Shown: piece after piece, positions 13,301-28,300 of the stretch
Layout: each line of letters begins with the position of its first letter
Numbering within the stretch: position 1 is the stretch's first letter
Assembly: GCA_036971475.1 (NCBI GenBank)
Contig: JBAIZL010000002.1
Span: 135,512,740 to 135,576,739, forward strand
Direction: 5' to 3'
From: Prosapia bicincta
Taxonomy: Eukaryota > Arthropoda > Insecta > Hemiptera > Cercopidae
Length of the DNA stretch: 64,000 bases
The notes under the pieces: model-generated
Database searches by the model: none
Told to the model about the DNA's origin: nothing
What the model saw: only the letters and a program-made list of their open reading frames with translations
Made by a program: the position numbers and the translations under genes

Positions 13301-16300
13301 AAACTAGTCATTTCTAAAAACAGCTAAACTCATAAGTTTTTCAGGGACAAGACCCAATGCTGTGGGACTTTTAAGGCTCAACAGGTTGCGAAAAATGTTC
13401 ATATAAAACCTGCTTTGATTGGCTTATTTATGGGTATATTTTAATACTTTGTTCACTAAATTGAACAGAAGATTACATACAGGCTTTGAGATAACAATAA
13501 AAGACAAGTTTATGTATAAAAAAATATTTAAATGGCAGTTGAAAAGTTTTGTTTTGGTGCAGTAGTCTTGAAAACGCGCACCAATATCTGCTGTTTTCTC
13601 ACAGCACTTTTAGCGCCTACACAACTCTTCCTTTATGCATTTACTTTACTTTGGTGGAATAGGGTAGAGGAAGTGCCTTTCATTTGGCCGTAAAAGTTCT
13701 GGCTCAATTGAAGGCATCTCAGAAATAGTTCTTTGTACTTCAGGGTCATGTGTCTCAATAACATATTTATGATGTCTTATATGAAAGATTTGGAGTCATT
13801 CTTCTGGTTCTCAATTTTCCAAATTATTTAGCAATTTAGAACACAAATACTCAAGAGTCTTGAAAATTTAAGTATACCATTTGAGCTCCCTTTTTATTTT
13901 GAGCTGTTATGTATAAAGCATTTGGTATCTTATGTTAACTCTACCCATTTGTTTATTCTAGTTTATTTTATTTTTTGGGGGTTTTATTAGGTTAATTTTA
14001 TTATTAATGTTGTTTCTTATGTGTTCAGTGTTTTGGTGGGTAATTTTATCGATGTTAGATTCTGTGTCAACTATTAAGTTTTTTATTAATTGGTTTTTGT
14101 TAAAATTGTGTTGGTTATATTTGAAAGCATTTGTTAATATCACGTTATCACGCATCATTAACATCACATTTGTTAATATCACATAAACATGAAATAACAA
14201 ATTACGAAAATAACCTAACCATACTTGAAATAAATTATAACCCAATAGAACTAAACTCACTAGAAAAATACAACATTTATAAAAACATACACAACAATTT
14301 AATGAACCTACAGACAACATATGCAGACGACGTACTATTCAAAAACATTTTACACACGGCTTAAGAAGAAATACACACCAGAAAAATAGAGAAAATCAAT
14401 TCAGTGATTCGACAATGGTCAATTGACCGAAAGGTGCCTCATCACATAAGGTAAAATTATTGCACTTAGTGGTCGGAAAAAGTTATTTACAAGTAATAAT
14501 AAAAACTGAGATAATATGTGAAAACGATGTTGTCTTAGGTTTTTAATTAGGCATAATTTCAAATTGTAATCAGCTGATTTTCTTTCATTTTGTTTTTTTA
14601 GTGGATTAGCATATTTCTTTCTATATATTGTATTGTGTCTAACAAACAAAATCTTGAATTCAAGTTTTTAGGTTAAGAACAGGAATAAGAATAATTTCTT
14701 TTTATGCTATACTAATTAAATTTCTTTCCTTTAGGTATCATTACTGCATTGGAGATTCCTCAGCCTAGACCGCCAACTCGTCCATCACCCAACCGTCGAA
14801 TAGCAATGTTGACTGCTGCACAAGAAGTTGCCCAGGCCACAGGGGAATTGGCCGGTTCTATAGTAGAATCTGTATTGCATCCACGGACTGCTTCAACTCG
14901 AGGAAACACATTCCCTCGAATCACAGGACCTACATTTCTTTTTACTTCGAGCCCTTCGTCACCACAATCAGATCCACCAGAAATTGAAATGCCATCTGGA
15001 GAAAATGGGTCAAATGACATTCTAGTGCACATCTCAGAACAAATTGAAACACAGAACATTCCAGCAGCTCTTGAACTCATTCCTGTATCATCTACTAACA
15101 ATACTACAACTAGAAACGTAACAGATCCCATGGGGTTGATTCCTGGTAGTGTACCTTTTCCTCCACCTAGTGATCCTGATGACGGATTTTTCAGAGTTAA
15201 TCCACCTCCTCTGGTATCTTTCTGTGATGAATCTATCTCTGCAGCAGCTAGTCCACCTCATGATAACATATTTTTACCAGAATCTCAAGTTCCAAACCTT
15301 TTTAGCCCTCTGGAACTAGATTCTTGGTCTCAGGTTCGAAGTCAAGAATTAACTGATAATAACTGCCCAGCATTAATTGATGTTTCTCAGTCATCACCGT
15401 AAGTTCATTATATTATTGTATGTAGTAGTTCATTTAGTATAGTGCGTAGATTTTGCTTTTGTGAATATACTTGGTATAGAAACGATAGTCATTACAAATT
15501 TAAGAATATTTATTATTTTAAAAACTAACCTATTTTTAACAAATGCAGTTTTACTATAGTATTCATAGTTATACCTGTTGGTAGAAATTATGCATTTTTA
15601 GGAAGTTGCTAAATTGATTATTTTTTATTTAATTCTTTTTTTCTGTACAAATTAATATTATTTATTGCCTAACCTGCTGTGATATTCTTTCCTTAACTAT
15701 TCTTTTCCCTGATTTACAAGATGCTTACTTTTCCATCAACACAGAAATGTAATTTTCTATTACTCAATATAATATTCTGTAGTGTTCTGTTTATGAGCAG
15801 AATAATTACATAATTTTTGAGATGCTGGCAAAAAAGTTCTTATTAATTAAACACTGTCATATTTTAGTAGTCTGTCCCCAATAATTTTCTTTTAAATCTA
15901 TCTTATACTGTGTTAGTCTTTTAGTTTGGTTTAGTTTCAGTTTCTGTTTTCCCAACTTCTTTGAAGATTTGTTCCTATGTAAGTTATGTATCATTTATAG
16001 ACCCAGTGCATGCTACTATTATCTGACTTAAAGATCTTTGAAAAGTTTCACAGTAACTAAACCCAGCTGTAGTGCAATTTAAATATGTGTAAAACAATGA
16101 TATGTTAAATTCAAATAGGTTAGAACTCTGGTTGCTAAATAATTACTACTCTGTTGATAAACTTGAGCCATAAATTAGAATTTGTTCTAGTCAATTTGTA
16201 CAGAGTTGATGTTTTTTTCGGCTCAATCTGTTCTAAAGAAGCAAATTGATTTAGGCACTTTTATTACCTTACAGAATTACTGAAATATATTGATGTAAAT

Positions 16301-19300
16301 TAAATGTCATGAAGTTGTTTCTCTCTACATCTGGAGGATGATACTCCATGTTTCTTTACATTAATAATACATATTTTTTATCTAAAACTATTTTATTCAT
16401 CTTGAATAATTTTTTTTACAGATGTATATCTTATATTTTTCTTGAACTATTTTTTATAAAACAAGAAAAAAAATATAGATTATTTTTTTTACATTTTTTT
16501 GCAATAACTTGTTTATTAATTTTATTTTTTTAAAGTAATTTTTTGATGCCTATATTTAAAGAATATACATAAACACACACACACACACTGATATATATGT
16601 CCATTAAGTGACCGAAGGTGCCTCATCACAAGGTAAAAGTTAATTACACTTGATAGGGGGATAATTGTTTACATTTAACATGTAATAACTTTATATATAT
16701 GTATATAAGATTGAAGTTGGACATTTTCATAAAAGACTTACCTAAAGCCTGTCATTGGATTCATAAAATGTTATATTTCCTTTCCAAAACTGTTGTAGCA
16801 TTAGATCAAATTTAAAATTTGTTTTTAAAATTTTGGATTGTATACAGTGAAGAACCTGCTGTAATTACAATTAATTCTGGAGATGAAGACTTGTTTGCGG
16901 ATGAAGATGAACCACAAGATCAAGATGATGATTCATTTGAGCCGGAAATCATTTCAGAAAGGCTAGTGCCACGACGACGGGCAAGAAATCTGAACCGGCC
17001 ATTATATACACAAAACCGACAAACTCGTACTCGAGAAGTTGCGTCCCAAGAGATAATCCATATAAGCTCTGGATCCGATGACATAATCAACGTGAGCTCT
17101 GGATCCCAAGACATGATCAGTTTAAGCTCTGCAAGCCAAGAAGCTATTGTTGTTAGCAGTGAAGAAGAAGTTACTATGTCACAGCCCACTACATCTCCAC
17201 CTAGTTTCTCTCCCTATGTACGGTATGTTTCTACATGTTGCTAAAAAAATCTCTTCTTATAAACCTTCAAACGTACCTGCACCTGGAAATCTTTTATCTA
17301 ATAATTTATTTTTCATTCAACTTTTAAGATGCAATAAATTAGAGAAGAGTAAGTATACACTCTTTATCAGGCTCATAAATGCATGTCTACTTTCTACACT
17401 CCTTCTATGTATAATGAAGTATCCTACACTGCCTCATCCTCTCCCCCCTCCCATTTTTTTATACCATTTAACCTTACTTCATTTATGTGCTTACCTCTTC
17501 CTTTCCTTCCCCGATGTTACCACTCACCTAGATCTATCTCCCTAGGTATTTTGTTACAACACCTGTATACTATCACCTGATAGATCTCTCAGGTGAACAA
17601 ACCCCTGAATTTATGTAAAAAACCAATAGCCATCGATAACTTTATAGCCTGTTGTCGGGAGTCATTTTGTTTCATAAGTTTATGAGTTGAATATTTTACA
17701 GGGTTTTCTTTACTTTTTCTTAAATTGCTTTTTCATTTCTTTATTTAAATTTGGTTACAATTGAATGTTGTCAAATGGTGTCTATAATTGTGCAAATAAT
17801 TTAAAGAATATATAACAAACATTTACCCTCTTCTATTCTTAACCTAATTTAACATATGTTTATTTAATGTTTTAATCTTAATTGTTTCCCCATGTTTTAC
17901 TTATTTACAGACTAATTTCTATTTATTTATAGACCTAAAATCAGTTGTATTTTTTGTGTGATAAGTTATGTTTATTACTAGAATAAATACTCAAGGTGAA
18001 AAGGGTAAACATTTACTGTCTGTAACTAGCTTTTTTTCATCTAGGTTTGTTAAATTTTTGACAATATATCTATTTATATTTAAACATTTAATTAAATTGT
18101 TTTCTGTTCTATTTATAATCTATTCTTGTTTAAAATGAAAATCTTGCCTGATCATAATGGGGTTAATAATAATCTTTTCACCTATTTACAATTTATTATT
18201 TTTATAAACAACTATTACTTTAAGGTTATAATAAAACTTACTTCTTAATAATTAAAATTATTGATTTAAAAATTGTTTATCCCTTTTCAATATTTAATTA
18301 ATACTAATCTAACACATTTTAGATTCATAGGTTATACTTATTTAAATTTTCATCAAATCTATATAATTGTACACAATTCTAGTTTGTAACTTCTTGTGTA
18401 CTAGGTTGTATTTTGTAATAAGACCCTCTGATGATGATGGCATGGTCATCGAAATGTACATAAGGGTTTAATCTTAAGTAACTTGTTTTATTTGTTATTT
18501 TTGATTATTTTTGTGGTATTGGGGTTCTTTCCAATATTTTCATTGTACTATATAATTGTGATTTTCACATGGCCTATTTTAACCTAACATCTCTTTTTGT
18601 CATTTAAACTAACTTAAAAAATGCTTTTAAGATTGCAAATTAAGAATTTTTTTATGAAATATTAATGAGTAAGGTTATAGATAAAGCCTTATTGAAAGTA
18701 AAACCTATTTAAAAATTTATTCATAAGTACTTGAGACGTGTAATCAAGATTAATTTTATAAAAACATATTTTAAAGGAATTTAGTTATTAAATTTGGAAT
18801 AGCAAGAAACAAAATCATTATTAAAAGAAAGAATTAATAAAAAACTTTGTAAAAACCTGGTCAGTTGCTGAAGTTAGCTAATTTCCAAGAATATGTTTTC
18901 TGTCTTCTTTTTACTGGAAAATTGATTTAAGTAATTTTGGGGCCATTCCATCTTCTTCCTGGTCTTTGGTGTTTTTGTGACCGACAGGCTCCCTTAGCCT
19001 ACATTCCACACAAATAATTAATGTTTTATTGCACTTTATGGAGTTTTAGTTTCACACTGTTAAAAACACATCTGCCTCATTCTACGTTCTTTGGGATTGT
19101 CCGTGAAGTGAAGCTATCTACTCTGTTTACAAAACTAGCCTTGGCCGTCTTTCTTCAATTTCAACCAATACAGTTAACATTCCGAAAGCAACAACCATCT
19201 CCTTGTTTGGCCTCCTCTGGGATATTTTGCTCAATTTTTATTTATAGGCTTTTTATATGGTCAATGTTTATTGTGGATTTGATTTATTAAATTTTCCATT

Positions 19301-22300
19301 CTTCTTCAGCTAAATTTCACTTTTATAAGTGTCCAAATGTGTTTATTTTAACTTCAGCATCCTCATCTTACATCGACGTTTCAGCCAGCCATCTTGCCAA
19401 ATCTTTACAAACATCTATAGCGGATGAATACAATTTTTTCAATATTTCATCAGGCTTGCTATGAGATTATGTATATTACAAAAGTTGAGATCTTATGAAT
19501 GAGGGTATACTTTCCCTAGAACTAGGTTTTTTTATACAATTTCAGTTTATTAATCTATTTATTTGGCCTAAATATGAACTTCCCTACAGTTTAACAAAAC
19601 TAGATTGTTATTTTGATTATTATTCATTTGACTTCCCTAAATTAATATTTTTTAAATTTATTAAGCCTGGGCTTTCTAGGCAATTCCCACATTTTTTGTA
19701 ATGGTTCTTTTGACTGTTGCAAGTAGTTAGTTGGAATTGGTTTGATTATGTAAAAAAACAAACTGATTCCTTGGTACTTGAAGCGGAATTATTGCATCAT
19801 GCACTAGATTCGTTTACCTGATTACACCTGCTCTTATCTGGAGCGAAGAGAAAACAAGAAAGCTATGAAATAAAATATTGAACACAAGTTTTTGCAGTAC
19901 TTGATTTTGTTATTGCATATTATATTCTTTCTATAGGGATGTGGACAAGTCACACTAACGGAGTTACGTTTATCATCCCTCCACTCATAACAAAAATACA
20001 GACGACACACACATATCAGCACATAAGGTGTTTTATAAGTAAAATGTTTGCTTTAAGTAACCCTGTCCATTTAAGTTTTACTCCTACTAAATTTACTAAA
20101 GAATATACGTTCTAGTGTAATTAGTAAGTATACCAATAAAGAATAGGTCTAATTCAGAGCTACATGCTTTTTTTATTCAGTTTTGTATGATTTTGACAGA
20201 GAAGGATTACATAAGAGTTTCATGTGAATTAAACAGGCTTATTTTGATAATAATCTCGTGTTGTTTTTATGTTATTGATGTACATTAAAATTAGATACAT
20301 TTTACTGTGTTGAAATCAGGACCAGATTATTACAAAAAAAGCTGGTTAGTTTCCTATCTAAAATAAAAGTTTTGAGCAGTGAAAATTTTTATTTTTATAA
20401 TTTCAAATTATTTCAAGCCTAGTGGGACATCCAAACAATAGAAGTTTTTATCTCAATCATATGTACTATTTGAAAGAAGTTTTTATTTAAATTATACATA
20501 CCCTGGAACAGTGGCCTATTTTCTCGACCTCAGACTTAATCTTTTCCTCCTACATTTCTTTATTCTCTTATCAACAACTCTTACTTTCATCATGATAAAA
20601 TAACTGTCATAACATCAACATCAGTTAAACAAAAAATAATAAATCATTTCTAATTAACACCATCTTTCTAGACATTCTTATCAGTGAATAAGGACATGAA
20701 ACTACCTATTTAAAACATTAAAGGACCATGTAAACATAATTGATATTTGTTTGAAATTTCATACAATATTTTCTGTCTTAAATCTTATTATAATTGACTT
20801 TGTAATGGACATTTAGGTTACAAGATGACGATAATTTTCATTGTAAACCTGCCTATCTCTCTAACTAGTTAGGTGTAAAAGCATTAAAATTGTACTATAA
20901 TATTTTTCTCTTATTTGTTAAGATTATTTAGTTAAATACCATCTTAAGTGGGTTGAATAATTGTTTTAGGCATGCAGATACAATTCGCAATCATGGTTTT
21001 CCTGAAGATAGGCGACGGCGAAGAGTTCGTGTTATTTCTTCTCGGTCTAGAAGATCTCAAGACCCTCCTGTTAGTGCAGAGGCTGTTAGTGAAGGAACTA
21101 TTGTAATCTCTTCTACTGGTAGTAGCAGCGGCAGTAGTCTGGAAGAAGTCCCAGAAGGCGTGGATCCTTCATTCCTTGCCGCTTTACCCGAAGAAATGAG
21201 AGCAGAAGTACTCTCTGAACATATAAGGTAAATTCGAATTACAGTTATAACTACTATGTAATTTAGACGTTTTAGAATGATTTGTTACTATTTCAATCCC
21301 GCCTATAATTGCTTCTGTTTTATAAATGAACTATTACAGCAAATATTTCTTTGTTATTGTTATATGTTTGTATTGAGCTCTAGAATAACAAGATTATGTT
21401 GAGTACGGTCATTTTTGCCCATGCTAGCATTTTATCTCGCGTCCAAGAGTTGGCGGCAAATTCTAGAGCAACCTCCATTTATCAGGAATCATCAAGGACA
21501 AAGTTACCAAATTTAAGTATTTGTTATTTCTTTTTTTGTGAATATCTGAAAAACAAGGTGATTAAACTCCACCCTCACACTATCAGAACTAAGAGAGCAG
21601 GTTATTGAAAAAGTGTATACCATACCTCACAATATATTTACAAGAGCTGTTCACAGATTGTCTACAGCAGTATGTTGATACTAACAGCCATCATCTTTTT
21701 AGGAACAATAATTTCAAAACTCAATAAATGTAAAATGATAAATACTACTAATTTCCTTAACACATTGATTGCTACGGCAGTCACAGGTGACAAACACTGT
21801 ACTGTTGCATCTTAACTTAAGATCATCGCACAAAACTGTCGGGCACATTCACGAAGTATTTAACCATATCAGGTGTCTGACGCGGCTTCTGTGTGTGTTC
21901 CTGCAACTTGGCGCTAAAAAAATTGCTTACAAGTCCGTTTTTATTTAGACTTTGTAAAACTACATTACGTTTTAGAATAGTGTTACATTTGATTTTATCG
22001 TTTAAAAAAAACTGAACAATTCGAAAATTAGAAACTAAAAACTTTAATTTAAAACGTCTACCTCCAATTTATAATTAAGATATAAAAAATTCGTTGAAAC
22101 CGCTCAATGTAAAACATACTTGTATTGAAACAATACGAACATAAATGCAAAAATAATGTTCATATTATACAGTGAAACCTGTTTAAGCCGGAATCCATTG
22201 GGACCGGCATTTTTTTCCGTCTAAGACAGGTTTCCGGCTTATACAGTAGTAGTGTACTGTATGATGGTAACATCACGAAACTTTTGCCGAGTATTTTTAG

Positions 22301-25300
22301 CGTTGGGGTGAGGGTATGCCGTGGGGATTCTTAGCTATAAGACTATTATTTCTACTGATCAGCTGTATGGCGCTGTACCAACACCACATAGATAACGGAC
22401 AATTAATTGTCATTGTGTCTACATTTGTTCTAATACAGTATTTAATTTAATTATTTAGGGCGAACTAGCACTAGCCTACTGTAGAAGAATTTTCCATACA
22501 ACACTCCCAACTCTATTACCAAAGCTGGTTTTTTTAAAACAAAAAAATTATACAGATTTGTTGCAACTGGTAATGTTTAAACGTATCTCCATCTTCTACT
22601 CCTTATATTACTCTCTTCTAATTTGTGTTTATTTTATATCAGAATTTTTTTTTTTTTGTAATGTTTGATCCACATGCAAACTTTGTTTACTGGCTAAAAG
22701 GATTGATATTCCCCACAGCGCCCTTGTCATCACATTACTAACAATATTTAATTTTTACTACATCTTCACATACTGGCAAGCATAGGTATTCTCCTACACT
22801 TACATGTACAAATAGGAATTTGTTACTTTATGTCGAATGATAATTCTCTAACTCAAATTAGAGCATCTCCTGTGAATGGATACCTTTTGATATCATTTAT
22901 TAGTTAATTTTGATTATGAGGCTCGAAGGCACAGTGATGCTTAATTTACAAATTAGTTATATATCGTTTAAGAACTCTTTTTTTGTGACTCCTCTCACTT
23001 AAATATGTCCATGCATTCTTTGGATCCTGGATAACATCAACTAGAATTTTAATAAAAACCTTGTATCACTGGACATGGATTGTTTGATTTGTGTTGATGA
23101 TGTTAATACATTTATTACATTTTTTTTAATCCAACAGACTCATTTCTAAAATTTCAAAACACTATAATGGCCACAAGTACTGTATTGGATTATGAATACA
23201 AAGAGTTTTTTTATTTACAACAGAACTTTATGGAGATTAAACAGATGCCTCACCAAATGAAATCCCAAGAAATAATAGCTTCAGGTTCAGGCGAGACAAA
23301 TTTTTAAAGTAGAAGAAACTTCTGAGAATGTAGTACGATATTTCAAAAAAGCCCCTTCAACTACTGTTTATAATACACCTATAATCCATTTCTGGTGGTA
23401 AATTTACTTTGTCGCTGGTAAGAGGATGCAGATAGAACTCTAATCACAGACGGTATTGCTTTGTCCTAATGTTTTTCATCATTCTCTGCATTTTTCATTC
23501 TAGTTCTGCATATAGCACTGATTTTAAAATATATAAAATCAAGTGAGATGCAACTCCATTTACTATTAATGCATCTGGTAATTTTTTCAGTGCACCAGTT
23601 TCTTTGTTATCTACAGTTTAGTGAAGTATTTTGCTGTAGGTCATGACAACATTGTGTAAACAATTTATTGAGAACTGTCTATCTTTTGGGAGATTAATCC
23701 TCTTAAGGTATACAATTGTTTAAAAGACATTATTTTCCTGATACAAGGTTATTTATTAGTACATTTTGTAGTAATCATTGCAGGTCTTGGAAGTTCAAAA
23801 GTTTTATTAAATATGGTGCCACACTAAATGGAACACGGTTTTCCCATTGACATTGCCAATGTCACTGCAAAACACTGCATTATTTTTTGTTTGTAGTCAG
23901 GTTTTGTATATTTGATTACAGGTGTGGTCCAAAATAACAGGTTTCAAGGTTTTTGTATCGAAAACACAAGTGTATGAAATTTGGTTGTCTTAAGAGAACA
24001 CCAAGAGCCTATTTAGTATCTTAATGCTCTGCAGTTTTATTTTATTCGTGTTTGATTGTCCATAGCTTACTGTTTTTTGTAGCCTAGTCCTTGGCTGTAT
24101 CACCTTCGTGTTTTAAAAACTCGCTAACTCATGCTTGCTACTCGTCCTTATAGGTCAAGCAAAATCTTTAACCTCCTTACTGAGACTGAAAACCATGACA
24201 TACATAATGTGTTATATACTTCAAATTTTGTACCTCACTCTTCTACTAAACAAAATATATAAGGTTTTCACATTAATTTTCTATTGAAAAGTACGAATAT
24301 AATTCTCATTAGCATTAGCATAAGCGTAATAGATGTTGTATGAATAACTTGTTTTATAGGTTGCAAAGATTACAACAACAAGTAGAAAGCAACATGTTGT
24401 CAGAAAGAAACAGTAGTCAGGATAGTGATGGAATACCTCCAGAAGTTAATCCTGACTTCCTAGCAGCCTTACCAATAAATATTCAAGAAGAGGTCTTAGC
24501 TCAACAACGATTAGAACAACAGAGACAAGCTGCTGCATCTTCTAATCCTGATGACCCAGTTGATCCAGTAGCATTCTTTCAAGAGTTGCCGCCTTCACTT
24601 AGGCAGTCTGTACGTACTTAAGTTTTATTTATTATTTTAGAAATAATTTATTACAAATATATAAAGTTTTATAAAATCTGTTATTTTACCCTTTTTGCTG
24701 TTTTACACTATAAAACAATATGAAATATTTCTTACTATCATTAACCACTCCCACCTTCATCAGTCTTTTCTTACTAGACTCGTTTCTGTATGTTGCCATC
24801 TGCTTGAAATACTTTCCAGTACTAACTATTTATGCTGTTGTAGACCAGTTCTCTCTCCATTTCTTCTTTCTTAATTTTTTAAACCAATGGGAATTCCGTT
24901 ACCTTGGTAACCATATTATTTATTTTTAATCTTCAACCCATTCTATTTTTATATTCTCAACTTATTTCTTCTTGATTTTTCTGAAAGTTTTCTTTGATGC
25001 AATATGTTACCTTAATTTTTTAACTTTCATTTTAATAATTTAATTTTCTGTATATCTTCTAATTTATTTAATTTACTGTTCTTTTTCATATATCAAATCA
25101 CGACGACAGCGTTGTTTCCTTAGTGTGGCAAGATCTTATAAACAATCTCGCTACACGTTTTGAAACCAAATCAAATATAGTAGTATTCCTAACCTCAATT
25201 CTAGGCTATACCATTTTAGATTACAGTTATTACATTTAAAGAATTATAACTTTCCCTAGCTTGGCCTAAATTACTCTCCTTACACTTCTTATTCTCATAT

Positions 25301-28300
25301 TCACTATTTATTAATAGATTTGGTTAAAATTGTTGTGTTATAATATTATGTCTTTTGGCCTGGTACCATAGGCTTTGGCCTATTTAGAGTTATGTTTGTC
25401 TATAATACATTTTAACACTCACAGTTTGTCGATTTAGTTTTAAGTAAATCTGTTTGCACTTCTTTTCCCTATAGTTAACATTTTTTATATCATTAATTTA
25501 TACTAATTTCAATATTTGGCGATTTGGCCTAGTTACATATTCTGTACTATTACCATGTTTCTTGCATCGGTCATTTTGGCCATTGCAGCTTGCATAGCAC
25601 TTGCATTGAAAGTGATTGGTTCCCTAAAACCAATTGATTAGTATTCAAAACTAAAAAATCCCAATAAACTCACTATTACATCAGAGTCAAAAGTTCAGAA
25701 ACATTAAACTCAAAGAATAATATTTAAAGAAAACACAAAAAATGCCTAAAACTTAAAGATTGTAGGTGGTGGGGGGGAGGGGTATAGCAATGGCACAACC
25801 CGCCTAAGGTGTGAGAAAACTTGCCTACATATGCGTTAAGAAATAAATTGTTCAGGGCTTGAATAGTCATGGAGATAGTGATGAAAGCCAATAAAACTAC
25901 TAATAACAATGCTAAAAAATACATTTCACATCTTGGCAGAGGCTAGGAATAAATAATATTATTGAGTAATATGAAATCTTTACAAAGAAGTCCTGCTAAA
26001 TAAAACCTTCATCTACTTATAGTCTAAGTATTTATTTTGTTTTGGGGAAAAAATATTTTCATTGTGTTAACAAATTTTTTTGTTAATTTTTATATGCATT
26101 CCTATTCTTTGTTGTATCACCAAAGTCAAATTTAATTTAACATAAAGAATAATTTTAAAAATTTCTAAATTGAAAAATAATGTTCATTATATAACAAAAG
26201 AATAAAATTGTACACTTTTGTTTCTATACTATGAAATACCCAAAAACAATGTACCATCAGTCACTGGCGATTGGCATACTATTTCATATTATTAAAGTAA
26301 TTTTCTGTTTTTGTCTTAAATTAATTTTAATTATAGGATAAAAGAAAGTAGTAAAAACCACTGACAAAATCTGCCAAAAGTCTTTATTATTCTATTCAAT
26401 TTCAAAGATAATGTTGAATTTTAAAAATTCAACATATCAAAAAATAGCATGCTTATTTTAATCAATTACTTAACTTGAATACATACTATATATTTGGTAT
26501 GTTATTATGCTTAATTAGAAGATATGATTTCCAAATTTTATTTTGTAGTTTTAAAACGGCAAGCAAGCTTTATTATTGACATCGGTTTTTTTCCAAAGCT
26601 TAGTTTTGAACCTCTTCTAATCTTAAGCCCCCTGGGAAAGACCTGCCTACCTCTTGCATGTATCCCTAAAAGAAACAATAAGAGGACAAACAAAGTTTAG
26701 ACGACCGAATTACGTTTTACATTAACAATTTGTTGTTTTCTTCTATAAGGAAATATAAAAGAAAAATTAGATTTTGTGTTACAGTAGAATGAAATATATC
26801 ATGAAATTGTTTTAGATTTTGTCGGACATGGAAGATTCACAGATCTCAGTTTTACCTCCAGAGCTAGCAGCAGAAGCTCAGAACTTGCGACGAGAATGGG
26901 AGGTCCGAAATAGGCAAATGATGCAAGATAGATTCATCAACCATGTGGCCAATAGTACTGGTGCTTTGTCATCGATTTTGCGAACAACTGGAAACAGAGG
27001 AATTAGTATGTATAGTAAACTCATATTTGAACTATATAACTTCTTAGTAGACAACTAGAGGCAATTTTTTTTACAGAACAAACAATTTTTGTTTCTTGTG
27101 CTTAACAGTTAAGACCATTTGGTTTTATATGACTATGAAATGTATTTTGCATTAAAAATAATCAATTATAAGAAAATTAATTAAAGTTCTCTCTATTGAA
27201 AACTTGCTCTTTGTATTTTAGGACGCACAGGCGGTAGGCTTTCTATCCAAAATATTACATCCTCCAATCGTCCTCATTGGATGTCTAACTGGTCAACTCG
27301 ATTTCCGATGATGCCTCATCTTACGAATGCTGCTGGTCCTGGCAATGAGAACTCTCGCAATCCACCATTTGTCAACACAAATGTAGTAAGGTATGGAGAA
27401 ATATTTTTACTGAATTTATTCTGTTTCTGTTGTGGCATGTATCTAATCATATTATCTTTATGGGTTTTACAAAAATTATAGTTTTAGATTTTAATGTTTT
27501 GATTACTATGCTAAATTATTGTAAATAATTAAATTCGGTCGTGGCACCAAGTAAACTGTAATTTACTAAATTTAAAGGAAATTGAAAACAGGAATGTATT
27601 TGTGTTATTTAGGCTCTGAATTTATTAAGCTCATAACAACAAAGTTTTTCCATTTACAAAATAACATTTATATAAAATAAATAATAATAATAACCAGTTG
27701 TGCAATTTTTACAATAATATATAAATAATATGCAGGGAAAGGATTTATTTTATAGTCTGATGTTATTAATGCACAGCATGAACTACATAAAAAGTTGTCA
27801 AATTCGCTAAGAAAATAAGTGTTAATTTCTAGTTGTAAAAAAAACACTGACACAAAAATATCAAAATTTCTCAAGTAAAGCGCAACTTGTTACACAAGCT
27901 TATAAATAACGATTGATGGTTTACAATGAAACCCTATACAATTTATAGGAATTATTTTGTCAAATATTTGACCAAACCTCGGCATAGTGAAGGGAATCCC
28001 AGTATATCAAATCAGCTGTTTAATTGAACCAAAATTTTAAAAGAAATGTAATATACACAAAATTTAACTCAAGTAATTGGTCTAAAAATCACTTATATGG
28101 TCAAGATTTTTTCCCCCATAAACTGCTGATTTACTGAATATGTGTAGTATTGTACAATACATAATGAATCATTTGAAACAGAACAAAAGTATTCCGAATT
28201 GCAGAAATCTGATAAAATGTAGTTGTTTCAGATTTACGTTAAAACAACAGTTACTCTGGCATAAATTCTGAATGATTTTTTCTATATTCACTATAATAAT

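Noticed and set aside
14760..15131. 123-codon minus-strand open frame
   Set aside because: It is antisense to HUWE1 exon 5, has no family resemblance and arises from codon bias of the real exon.
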